DNA of 64,000 bases, from assembly GCA_038238915.1 (NCBI GenBank), contig JBBSFH010000004.1, positions 62,001 through 126,000 on the forward strand, given 5' to 3'. Below are positions 34,071-41,900 of the stretch, piece after piece. Source of the stretch: JAVVHE01 sp038238915. GTDB taxonomy: Bacteria; Pseudomonadota; Alphaproteobacteria; Sphingomonadales; Sphingomonadaceae. Below the pieces are notes generated by a model, which ran no database searches, was not told the DNA's origin, and saw only the letters and a program-made list of their open reading frames with translations. The translations under genes and the position numbers were made by a program. How positions within the stretch are numbered: position 1 is the stretch's first letter; each line of letters opens with the position of its first letter.

Positions 34071-36149
34071 TTAAAACCGCACCGTCCCCGTCACGCGCAA
34101 CTCGCGCGGCTCGATCGTCTTCAGATGGATGTCGTCGATCCCGCCCGCCGGTTCGCCGGGCAGGCGCGAGGTGTAGAAATAGTTGATCTCGGCGTCGTGC
34201 GAATCGAGGATGTTGAGCACCTCCGCCGCCAGTTCGTAGCGCCCCAGCCGATACGCGACGCGCGAATTGACCACGTTCGTCGGTCGCGAGCGCACGCTGT
34301 TGTCCTCGATCAGCGCGACACTGCCGAAATGTCGGAAGCGCAGGCTGCCCGTGAAGCGCCCGTATTCGCCGACGATGCCGGCCGCGATTACCTCCTCGAT
34401 CGCGCCCGGGATGTGGTCCGCGCCGCCGGGCAGATCGGTCAGTCGCCCGTCCGAAGCGGTGTATTCGGCATCAATTGTCAGCCCCTTGATCGGTTGCGCG
34501 AACGCGGCGAACTCCAGCCCCTTGCGGTGCGACGGTCCCTGCGGCGCGGTGGTGCCGCCATCGCCGAGGAACAGCAGTTCCGATCCCAGATCGAGCTGCC
34601 ACGCGGCGGCGGTCAGTGTGACGCCGTGCACTGGCCGGATGCGTGCGCCCACCTCGGAGCCGCGCGCCTTCACCAGCGGATCGACCGGGCTGGCCTTGTC
34701 GCCGGTGACCGGATCGATCGTGATCGCGGTGCCGCGCCCGTCGTTCGAGTGGAAGCCCTCGCCGTAGTTGATGTAGACCTCGCCCCAATCGACCGGCCGC
34801 CACGCCGCGCCCGCCTTCGGGCTGAAGATCGTCGCGTCGCTCTTGCCCGAATTGAGCGGATTGCTCGAAGTGACGTCGAAGTTGTAATAATCCTCGCGCA
34901 GCCCGAAGGTGAAGCGCAGCCGATCGGTGGGGTGCAGTGTCGCTTCGGCGAACACTGCGGCGGATCCCTCGTTGACCGAATCGCTGCGCACGGTCTGGCG
35001 GATGGTTCGCGCGGTGGTGCGATAGAGTGCGACGCGCGGGATGAAGTCGAAGCGGCCCTCGCCGCCGAACAGCAGATCGGTCTGCATGCCGAACGGGTGG
35101 AAGGTGAGTTTCTTGTCGATGCGCCCGCCAGTCACCGTGCGGCGATCCGCCTGGCGGAACTCGTCGCCGTTGACCGGATCGTCGAGGAAGTAGGTGAAGT
35201 TCGAGATCAGCTTGAAGTTGTAATAATGCGCATACGCCAGCACGGACCAGGGATCGTCACCATTCTGCGTCCAGTTGATCGTGCCGCCGATGCGCGTCGT
35301 CTGCCCGCCGAGTGAAAAGTCGAGCGCACCGAGATCGTTGATCAGCCCACTGGTGATCGCGCGTTGGGGGATTTGTTCGGGCGAATAGAAATCGACATAA
35401 TAGCCGGTGAAGCTGGCGCGCAGGATTCCATCCCCCAGCGGCACGGTGTATTTGGCGAAACCGCTGAACTGGTTCAGCTTCTGCTTGATCGCATACGGCC
35501 CATCGTCATAGCGCGCCTCACCGGCAAGCAGCAGATCGCCGCCACCCAGCTTTACCGAGCCCACGGCGGCGAGCCGGTAATAATTGTTCTCGCCGATCGT
35601 GAGGTTCACCCGCGCATCGTCCACCTTGTCGTAGGTCTTGAATCGCGCCGCGCCCGCCGTGGCGAAATCGCCCAGATCGGCACGGTACGGACCCTTCGAA
35701 TATTCGATGAACTCCACTGCCTCGGGGATGATGAAGTTGAGATCGAGATAGCCCTGCCCATGCCCGTGGGTGCGCATGTTGAGCGGGACGCCATCCAAGG
35801 AGGCGGCGAAATCGGTGCCGTGATCCAGATTGAAGCCGCGCAGGAAATACTGGTTCGCCTTGCCGCCGCCCGAATGCTGCGTGACGATCAGCCCGGGCAC
35901 CACTTCGAGCAGCTCGCCCACGCGCTGCAACGGCCGCGTGCTGAAATCGCGGCGGCCGACGATGCCCTCTGAAGCGGTCAGCGCGACGCCCAACTGATTG
36001 ATCGCGCGGCCGTAGACAATGATCTCGGCGGGATCGGGGGCCTTCGCGGGCGCGGGCGGGGCGGCGGCATCTTCTGCCCATGCCGCGCCGGACGCGATCA
36101 TCGTGCACGCCAGCAGTCCCGCACGCACACACTTTGAACATCGCACCAT
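34071..36149 (-). CDS. TonB-dependent receptor, probable nickel or nickel-complex transporter
   Basis: A 692-residue outer-membrane receptor with a signal peptide (about residues 1-27, ending AAWAED). A plug domain follows, with VGELLEVVPGLIVTQHSGGGK, NQYFLRGFNLDHGTDF and HGQGYLDLNF, then a 22-strand-type barrel with many short beta hairpins and a C-terminal Phe (RELRVTGTVRF). The plug is rich in His-containing loops (THGHGQG). A NikR operator lies in front and nikR is divergent, so nickel is the likely cargo; this is inference from context. The start at 36149 is favoured by GGAG 7 bases upstream. Confidence 0.88.
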   Translation of the reverse strand: MVRCSKCVRAGLLACTMIASGAAWAEDAAAPPAPAKAPDPAEIIVYGRAINQLGVALTASEGIVGRRDFSTRPLQRVGELLEVVPGLIVTQHSGGGKANQYFLRGFNLDHGTDFAASLDGVPLNMRTHGHGQGYLDLNFIIPEAVEFIEYSKGPYRADLGDFATAGAARFKTYDKVDDARVNLTIGENNYYRLAAVGSVKLGGGDLLLAGEARYDDGPYAIKQKLNQFSGFAKYTVPLGDGILRASFTGYYVDFYSPEQIPQRAITSGLINDLGALDFSLGGQTTRIGGTINWTQNGDDPWSVLAYAHYYNFKLISNFTYFLDDPVNGDEFRQADRRTVTGGRIDKKLTFHPFGMQTDLLFGGEGRFDFIPRVALYRTTARTIRQTVRSDSVNEGSAAVFAEATLHPTDRLRFTFGLREDYYNFDVTSSNPLNSGKSDATIFSPKAGAAWRPVDWGEVYINYGEGFHSNDGRGTAITIDPVTGDKASPVDPLVKARGSEVGARIRPVHGVTLTAAAWQLDLGSELLFLGDGGTTAPQGPSHRKGLEFAAFAQPIKGLTIDAEYTASDGRLTDLPGGADHIPGAIEEVIAAGIVGEYGRFTGSLRFRHFGSVALIEDNSVRSRPTNVVNSRVAYRLGRYELAAEVLNILDSHDAEINYFYTSRLPGEPAGGIDDIHLKTIEPRELRVTGTVRF

Positions 36150-36175
36150 CGGCACACTCCCGCTTCGCCGCTACC

Positions 36176-36203
36176 GTATGAAGAGCGACTCCAATGTGCA
36201 TAC
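36176..36203. promoter_or_regulatory. NikR operator between the TonB receptor and nikR
   Basis: The sequence reads GTATGA, 16 bases, GCATAC. The E. coli NikR operator is GTATGA-N16-TCATAC, so 11 of 12 consensus bases and the exact spacing match. It lies 27 bases upstream of the receptor ATG and 67 bases upstream of the nikR ATG, where it could control both. The motif is seen; binding is inferred. Confidence 0.8.
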
Positions 36204-36270
36204 GCGGCGAACACGCAACGGTTGCGCCCTGCCGCGCGTGCGGCGATGATATTTTCACCCGGAGACTTCA

Positions 36271-36687
36271 ATGCATCGCATCACCATCTCGCTCGACGGC
36301 CCGCTCGCCGATGCGTTCGACGCGCTCACGCAGCGTGAGGGGTATGCCAGTCGCTCGGAAGCGGTGCGCGATCTGGTGCGCGCGGCGGTGGATGCGCGCA
36401 CGGTCGCCGCGACGGAACAGGGCGAGTGCGTCGCCAACCTGTCCTACGTCTACGATCACCATGCGCGCGCGCTGGTGACTCGGCTGCTCGACATCGGCCA
36501 CGCCCACCACGGCCTGATCGTCTCGACCACGCACGTCCATCTTGACCACGATGGCTGTCTGGAAAGCATGATGCTGCGCGGCCCCGCGTCCGAGGTCCGT
36601 GCCCTGGCGGATTGCGTGCGGGCCGAGCGCGGCGTGCGTTTTGCGATGATCAACCTGATCAGCGCGGCGGCATCGATCGGGGCCTGA
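36271..36687 (+). CDS. nikR: Nickel-responsive transcriptional regulator NikR
   Basis: NikR is a ribbon-helix-helix repressor that binds DNA when loaded with Ni(II). The 138-residue protein has the RHH N-domain (HRITISLDGPLADAFDAL; SRSEAVRDLVRAAV) and the C-terminal ACT-like metal domain (THVHLDHDGCLESMML). By alignment with E. coli NikR (His76, His87, His89, Cys95) the ligands correspond to His77, His88, His90 and Cys96, all present. GGAG lies 6 bases before the ATG. The divergent TonB receptor is its probable target. Confidence 0.94.
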   Translation: MHRITISLDGPLADAFDALTQREGYASRSEAVRDLVRAAVDARTVAATEQGECVANLSYVYDHHARALVTRLLDIGHAHHGLIVSTTHVHLDHDGCLESMMLRGPASEVRALADCVRAERGVRFAMINLISAAASIGA

Positions 36688-36733
36688 GGCACCGGGCTAG
36701 CCACCCGTCCGTCACCCCACTACCTCCCCCTCC

Positions 36734-38080
36734 ATGACCACCTACGACTACGACTATTTCGTCATTGGCGCGGGCTCGGGCGGGGTGCGCTCGGCACGGA
36801 TCGCGGCGGGGCATGGCGCGCGCGTTGCCATCGCGGAGGAGTATCGCGTGGGGGGCACCTGCGTCATCCGCGGGTGCGTGCCCAAGAAGCTGCTCGTCTA
36901 CGGCGCGCACTTCGCCGAGGACTTAGCCGACGCCAGACGCTTCGGCTGGGATGTCGGAACGCCGCAGTTCCACTGGCCTACCCTGCGCGACAATGTGCTC
37001 GCCGACGTGGACCGGATCAACGCGGTCTATGAAAGCACGCTGACCAGCCACAATGTCGAACTCAAGCGCGCGCGCGCAACTTTCCTCGATCCGCATACGC
37101 TGATGGTGGGGGACGAGCGGATCACCGCCGACAAGATCCTGATCGCGACCGGCGCACGGCCCGCGATGCCCTCGGTTCCCGGCATCGAGCACGCGATCAC
37201 ATCGAACGATGCCTTTCACCTGGAAAAACTGCCCGAGCGCATCGTGATCGCGGGATCGGGCTATATCGCCAACGAGTTCGCGGGCATTTTCCACGAACTG
37301 GGCGTCGACGTGACGCTGGTGGTGCGCAGCGACAGGATCCTGCGCGGGTGGGATCATAGCCTGGTGGAGCGGCTGCTGGCCAACAGCATCGTGCGCGGGC
37401 TCAAGTTTCGGTTCAACTGCCAGATCGCGGCGATCGAGCCGATGGACGAGGGGCGGCGGCGGCTGCGGACCAAGGAGGGGGACGATATCGAGACCGATAT
37501 GATCATGTATGCAATCGGACGCGATCCCAATACGCAGGGCCTCGGCTGTGAGGCGGCGGGGATCGCTCTCGACAACAAGGCTGCGGTGATGGTGGACGAA
37601 AATTGCCGCACCTCGGCGGATAATATCTATGCGGTCGGCGATGTGATCAACCGCGTGCAGCTGACCCCGGTGGCGATCCGCGAGGGCCATGCGGTGGCGG
37701 ACCATCTGTTCGCGGGCAAGGCCGTAGCGCTCGATTATGCCTGCATCCCGAGCGCGGTGTTTAGCGCGCCGCCGCTGGCGAGCGTGGGTATGACCGAGCA
37801 TGAGGCGCGGGACACGCTTGGCGGAGTGGATGTGTTCAGCAGCGATTTTCGGCCGATGAAGAATACGCTGACCGGCCGCAGCGAGCGCGCATTGATGAAG
37901 CTGATCGTGGATTCAGCGACCGACAGGCTGGTGGGCGCGCACATGATTGGGCCGGAGGCAGCCGAGATCATGCAGACGCTCGCCATCGCAGTGAAGGCAG
38001 GGCTGACCAAGGCGCAGCTTGACCAGACGGTGGCGATCCACCCGACGATGGCGGAGGAATGGGTGCTGATGCGGCACTAG
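36734..38080 (+). CDS. gor: Glutathione-disulfide reductase
   Basis: A 448-residue FAD-dependent disulfide reductase that recycles oxidised glutathione with NADPH. FAD binding is YFVIGAGSGGVRSARIA, the redox-active pair is in GGTCVIRGCVPKKLLVY, the second Rossmann motif is IAGSGYIANEFAGIF, and the interface catalytic His is in IHPTMAEEWVLM. It starts 46 bases after nikR on the same strand; there is no visible link to nickel. Confidence 0.94.
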   Translation: MTTYDYDYFVIGAGSGGVRSARIAAGHGARVAIAEEYRVGGTCVIRGCVPKKLLVYGAHFAEDLADARRFGWDVGTPQFHWPTLRDNVLADVDRINAVYESTLTSHNVELKRARATFLDPHTLMVGDERITADKILIATGARPAMPSVPGIEHAITSNDAFHLEKLPERIVIAGSGYIANEFAGIFHELGVDVTLVVRSDRILRGWDHSLVERLLANSIVRGLKFRFNCQIAAIEPMDEGRRRLRTKEGDDIETDMIMYAIGRDPNTQGLGCEAAGIALDNKAAVMVDENCRTSADNIYAVGDVINRVQLTPVAIREGHAVADHLFAGKAVALDYACIPSAVFSAPPLASVGMTEHEARDTLGGVDVFSSDFRPMKNTLTGRSERALMKLIVDSATDRLVGAHMIGPEAAEIMQTLAIAVKAGLTKAQLDQTVAIHPTMAEEWVLMRH

Positions 38081-38195
38081 GCCCTTGCGACGTCTGCGAA
38101 GTTCATGGCGGAATGAAAGTCTGGCCTATTTGCCTTCTTGGGGCGCTGGTGAGGCGCGCGGGGCCAAAGCGGGCGTGGTCGAGTTAACAGCGCGC

Positions 38196-38216
38196 TTGAC
38201 GTTTACGTCAACGTAA
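38196..38216 (+). promoter_or_regulatory. Palindromic operator and -35 box in front of the beta-oxidation operon
   Basis: TTGACGT-TT-ACGTCAA (38196-38211) is a perfect inverted repeat with a 2-base centre, and it overlaps a second, imperfect one (TTACGTCAACGTAA, 38203-38216). TTGACG can serve as a -35 box. This resembles operators of LiuR-type MerR regulators of fatty-acid and branched-chain amino-acid breakdown. The repeat would sit between -35 and -10, the usual MerR position. Confidence 0.65.
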
Positions 38217-38231
38217 GACATACACCCGGTC

Positions 38232-38642
38232 GTGCCCGCGACTCACCCCATCTCGGCCGAACCTACCCGGTTTGGCATCGCCGAACTCGCAGCCGAGTTT
38301 GGCGTGACGGCGCGCGCGATCCGTTTTTACGAGGACGAGGGGTTGATCGCTCCCGCCCGCACCGGCACGCAGCGCATTTATTCGAAAGTGGATCGCGCGC
38401 GGCTCGCGTGGATTTTGCGCGCGAAGCGGGTGGGATTCTCGATTGCGGAGACGCGCGAGATGATCGAGCTCTACGATCTCGGCGACGGGCGGCGCACACA
38501 GCGGCGCGTGACGATCGAGAAGTGCCGCGAGCGGGTGCGTGCATTGACCGCGCAGCGCGAAGACATCGACGCGACCATCAAGGAATTATCGGATTTCATC
38601 GCGATGGTGGAAGCCGCCGCGCCTAAACTGAGAGAGGTATAG
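38232..38642 (+). CDS. MerR family transcriptional regulator (LiuR-like)
   Basis: A 136-residue MerR protein with the winged helix FGIAELAAEFGVTARAIRFYE, followed by DEGLIAPARTGTQRIYSKVDRA cut into the usual wing, and a C-terminal dimerisation coiled coil ending in a short helix without effector cysteines. The lack of cysteines argues against a metal sensor. Its place 3 bases ahead of an acyl-CoA dehydrogenase and the upstream palindrome suggest control of its own beta-oxidation operon. The GTG start has no ribosome binding site; the transcript may be leaderless or nearly so. Confidence 0.85.
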   Translation: MPATHPISAEPTRFGIAELAAEFGVTARAIRFYEDEGLIAPARTGTQRIYSKVDRARLAWILRAKRVGFSIAETREMIELYDLGDGRRTQRRVTIEKCRERVRALTAQREDIDATIKELSDFIAMVEAAAPKLREV

Positions 38643-38645
38643 CCA

Positions 38646-40436
38646 ATGCCGACGTACACCGCCCCCACGCGCGACACGCAGTTCGTGCTCGATCATGTGA
38701 TCGGGCTGGAGCGCTATTCGAACACGCCCGGCTTCGAGGCGGCGACGCCCGATCTGGTGAAGGCGATCCTCGAGGAGGGTGGCAAGTTCGCCTCCGAGGT
38801 GCTGCAGCCATTGAACCAGCGCGGCGACCGCGAGGGGTGCACGCGCGATGAAGACGGCACGGTGACGACGCCGACGGGTTTTCCCGAGCTGTACAAACAG
38901 TTCGTCGAGGGCGGCTGGCCGACGCTGACCGCGCCCGAGCACTGGGGCGGTCAGGGGCTGCCGTGGGTGGTGGGCACCGCGATCAGCGAATATTTCCTGA
39001 GCGCGAACATGGCCTTCACGATGATCTCCGGCCTGACCGAGGGGTGTATCGCCAGTCTGGAGCATTTCGGCACGCCCGAGCAGCAGGCGATGTATCTGCC
39101 CAAGCTGACCAGCGGCGAATGGACGGGGACGATGAACCTGACCGAGGCGCATGCGGGCACCGATCTGGGGCTGCTGCGCACCAAGGCCGAGCCGCAGGAC
39201 GATGGCAGTTACCTGATCACCGGGCAGAAGATCTTCATCTCGGGCGGCGATCAGGATATGTCGTCCAATATCATCCACCTTGTGCTCGCCAAGGTTCCGG
39301 GCGATCCGGACAATGTGAAGGGCATCAGCCTGTTCGTCTGTCCAAAGTATCTGGTGAACCCCGATGGCTCGCTGGGCGAACGCAACAAGGTCTCGGTGGG
39401 GTCGATCGAGCACAAGATGGGGCTGAACGGCTCGCCGACGTGCGTGATGAACTATGATGGTGCCAAGGGGTGGCTGGTCGGCGAGCGCACCAAGGGCATG
39501 CGCGGCATGTTCGTCATGATGAACGCGGCGCGTCTGGGTGTGGGTCTCCAGGGCCTGGCGCAGGGCGAGGTCGCGTACCAGAACGCGGTGGCATATGCGA
39601 AGGACCGGCGGCAGGGAAGGGCGCTCGTGCGCGCTGCGGGCATCACCGACGCCGCCGATCCGATCATCGTGCACCCCGATGTGCGCCGCATGCTGATGGA
39701 AATGCGCGCGTTCAACGAGGGCAACCGTGCGATGGCGCTGTGGACCGCGTTGCAGGTGGACCTCAGCCGTCACGCGCCCACGTCCGCTGAGAAGCAGGAC
39801 GCCGAGGATCTGCTCGCGCTGCTGACGCCGGTGGTGAAAGGCTACATCACCGATACCGGCCTGCAGGTGACGATCACCGCGCAGCAGTGTTTCGGGGGCC
39901 ATGGCTATGTGAAGGAATGGGGTGTCGAGCAGTTCGTGCGCGACGCGCGGATCGCGCAAATCTACGAGGGCACCAACGGCGTTCAGGCGATGGATCTGGT
40001 CGGCCGCAAGCTGCCTGCCGAGGGGGGACGCGCGGTGCGGTTGTTCTTCGAGCGTGTGAGCGCGGCGATCGCGGACGCGAAGGGCGATCCGAAGCTGGCC
40101 CCGATGGCGGACGCACTGGAGAAGGCGCTGGGGCACCTGCAGGGTGCCACGGTGTGGCTGATGCAGAATGCGATGGCCAATCCGGACAATGCGGGCGCGG
40201 GCGCGGTTGCGTACATGAACCTGATGGGTGTCGTGGCGCTCGGCTGGATGTGGCTGATCATGGCGCGCGGTGCGGAGGAGATGATGAGCGGCGGCGAAGA
40301 CACCGCGTTTGCCGAGGCCAAGCGGCTGACCGCACACTATTTCGCCGAGCGGATGCTACCCGAGGCGGCGACCTATCGTCGGCGCGTGGAAGCGGGCGCG
40401 GCGACGATGATGGCGATGCCGGTCGAGGCGTTCTAA
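38646..40436 (+). CDS. Acyl-CoA dehydrogenase (long form with C-terminal extension)
   Basis: A 596-residue FAD enzyme for the first step of beta-oxidation. Flavin and substrate motifs are MNLTEAHAGTDLGLL and ITGQKIFISGGDQD, and the catalytic Glu region is ARIAQIYEGTNGVQAMDLVG. The roughly 150-residue C-terminal extension with an additional helical bundle is typical of the FadE-like group of alphaproteobacteria. It begins MPTYTAPTRDTQFVLDHV, the usual start. The substrate chain length is not visible. Confidence 0.94.
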   Translation: MPTYTAPTRDTQFVLDHVIGLERYSNTPGFEAATPDLVKAILEEGGKFASEVLQPLNQRGDREGCTRDEDGTVTTPTGFPELYKQFVEGGWPTLTAPEHWGGQGLPWVVGTAISEYFLSANMAFTMISGLTEGCIASLEHFGTPEQQAMYLPKLTSGEWTGTMNLTEAHAGTDLGLLRTKAEPQDDGSYLITGQKIFISGGDQDMSSNIIHLVLAKVPGDPDNVKGISLFVCPKYLVNPDGSLGERNKVSVGSIEHKMGLNGSPTCVMNYDGAKGWLVGERTKGMRGMFVMMNAARLGVGLQGLAQGEVAYQNAVAYAKDRRQGRALVRAAGITDAADPIIVHPDVRRMLMEMRAFNEGNRAMALWTALQVDLSRHAPTSAEKQDAEDLLALLTPVVKGYITDTGLQVTITAQQCFGGHGYVKEWGVEQFVRDARIAQIYEGTNGVQAMDLVGRKLPAEGGRAVRLFFERVSAAIADAKGDPKLAPMADALEKALGHLQGATVWLMQNAMANPDNAGAGAVAYMNLMGVVALGWMWLIMARGAEEMMSGGEDTAFAEAKRLTAHYFAERMLPEAATYRRRVEAGAATMMAMPVEAF

Positions 40437-40456
40437 GGTAAAATCAAACAATACGG

Positions 40457-40547
40457 CGTCATCCCGGCCGAAGAGCCGGGACCTACCTTCTCGGTCCGAC
40501 CGGGCTGCACGCAGGCAGGTAGGTCCCGGGTCAAGCCCGGGATGACG
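40457..40547. repeat. Interspersed palindromic repeat, family 1, copy B
   Basis: A 91-bp element with terminal inverted repeats of about 31 bases: CGTCATCCCGG, a variable 7-8-base centre, then CCGGGACCTACCT on the left, and the complement on the right ending CCCGGGATGACG. It fills the gap between the acyl-CoA dehydrogenase and thiolase genes. It is almost the same as copy C and shares its arms with copy A. Confidence 0.85.
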
Positions 40548-40570
40548 GTTCTTGGGATAGGAGACCGAAA

Positions 40571-41779
40571 ATGGCCGAAGCCTTTATCTACGACGCGATC
40601 CGCACCCCGCGCGGGCGGGGCAAAGCGGATGGCGCGCTGCACGAGGTGCCGCCCGTTGAGCTGGCGAGCCAGATGCTGCGTGCGATCCGCGATCGGAACC
40701 ACCTCGACACCGCGCTGGTTGACGATGTGATCTTGGGCATCCTTTCGCCCGTGGCCGAGCAGGGCGCGGACCTGCCGCGCATCGCCGCCTTGAACGCGGG
40801 CTATGACGAGCGCGTGCCGGGGATGCAGGTGAACCGCTTCTGCGCGAGCGGGCTGGAGGCGGTGAATGTCGGCGCGGGGAAGATCGCGTCGGGCGAGGCC
40901 GATCTGATCGTCGCGGGCGGGGTGGAGAGCATGAGCCGCATCCCGATGGGATCGGATGGCGGCGCGTGGCCGATGGACCCGGCGGTGGCGTTCGCCACCT
41001 ATTTCGTGCCGCAGGGGATTTCGGCCGACCTGATCGCAACCAAATACGGCTTCTCGCGCGATGATGTGGATGCCTATGCGGTCGAATCGCAGCGCCGCGC
41101 GGAGGTGGCGTGGAGCGAGGGGCGGTTCAAGCGCTCGATCGTGCCGGTGCATGACGTGCTGGGCGAGACGCTGCTCGCGCAGGACGAGCATATGCGGCCG
41201 GGGACGGATATGCAGTCGCTGGGCGCGCTGAAGGCGAGTTTCGAGGGGATCGGCGAGATGCCGGGGTTCGATGCGGTGGCGCTGCAGAAATACCCGGAGT
41301 TGGAGCGGATCAACCACGTCCACCATGCGGGGAACTCCTCGGGGATCGTCGATGGGGCTTCGGCGGTGCTCATCGGCTCGAAGGCGATGGGCGATGCGCT
41401 GGGGATCAAGCCCCGCGCGCGCATCCGGGCGCAGGCGTCGATCGGCTCGGAGCCGACGATCATGCTGACCGGCCCCGAGTTCGTGACCGCCAAGCTGCTC
41501 AAGCGCGCGGGGATGACGCCCGCCGATATCGACCTGTGGGAACTGAACGAGGCGTTCGCCTCTGTGGTGCTGCGGTTTCAGCAGGCTTGGGAGCTCGATC
41601 CGGCGAAGCTCAATGTGAACGGCGGCGCGATTGCGTTCGGCCATCCGATCGGGGCGACCGGGGGCATGCTGGTCTCGACGGTGATCGACGAGATGGAGCG
41701 CCAGGGACTGGGGACCGCGCTGGTGACGTTGTGCATCGGGGCGGGGATGGGAACGGCTACGATTATCGAGCGGGTTTAG
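40571..41779 (+). CDS. Acetyl-CoA C-acyltransferase (thiolase)
   Basis: A 402-residue thiolase for the last step of beta-oxidation. The acyl-accepting Cys is in VNRFCASGLEAVNVG, followed by GGVESMSRIP. The catalytic His is in NVNGGAIAFGHPIGATGG and the second Cys in LCIGAGMGTATIIERV. The sequence fits the FadA-like/acetyl-CoA acetyltransferase group; degradative use is inferred from its neighbours. Both flanking spacers carry the family 1 repeat. Confidence 0.95.
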   Translation: MAEAFIYDAIRTPRGRGKADGALHEVPPVELASQMLRAIRDRNHLDTALVDDVILGILSPVAEQGADLPRIAALNAGYDERVPGMQVNRFCASGLEAVNVGAGKIASGEADLIVAGGVESMSRIPMGSDGGAWPMDPAVAFATYFVPQGISADLIATKYGFSRDDVDAYAVESQRRAEVAWSEGRFKRSIVPVHDVLGETLLAQDEHMRPGTDMQSLGALKASFEGIGEMPGFDAVALQKYPELERINHVHHAGNSSGIVDGASAVLIGSKAMGDALGIKPRARIRAQASIGSEPTIMLTGPEFVTAKLLKRAGMTPADIDLWELNEAFASVVLRFQQAWELDPAKLNVNGGAIAFGHPIGATGGMLVSTVIDEMERQGLGTALVTLCIGAGMGTATIIERV

Positions 41780-41792
41780 CCGCTTCCCTGCC

Positions 41793-41882
41793 CGTCATCC
41801 CGGCCCTGAGCCGGGACCTACCTTCTTGGCGGGTCGGGGCGGCGCAGAGGCAGATAGGTCCCGGGTCAAGCCCGGGATGACG
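41793..41882. repeat. Interspersed palindromic repeat, family 1, copy C
   Basis: A 90-bp element with the same terminal arms as copy B, lying between the thiolase and the multifunctional enzyme gene. Similarity to copy B continues past the element through TTGGGA-AGGAGA-like ribosome-binding sequence into ATGGCCGA, the first codons of both downstream genes. Confidence 0.85.
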
Positions 41883-41900
41883 ATCTTTGGGAGAGAGATA

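Noticed and set aside
36150..36270. A cobalamin riboswitch in front of the TonB-dependent receptor
   Set aside because: The gap is only about 120 bases, has no B12-box-like sequence, and the NikR operator and divergent nikR explain the regulation.
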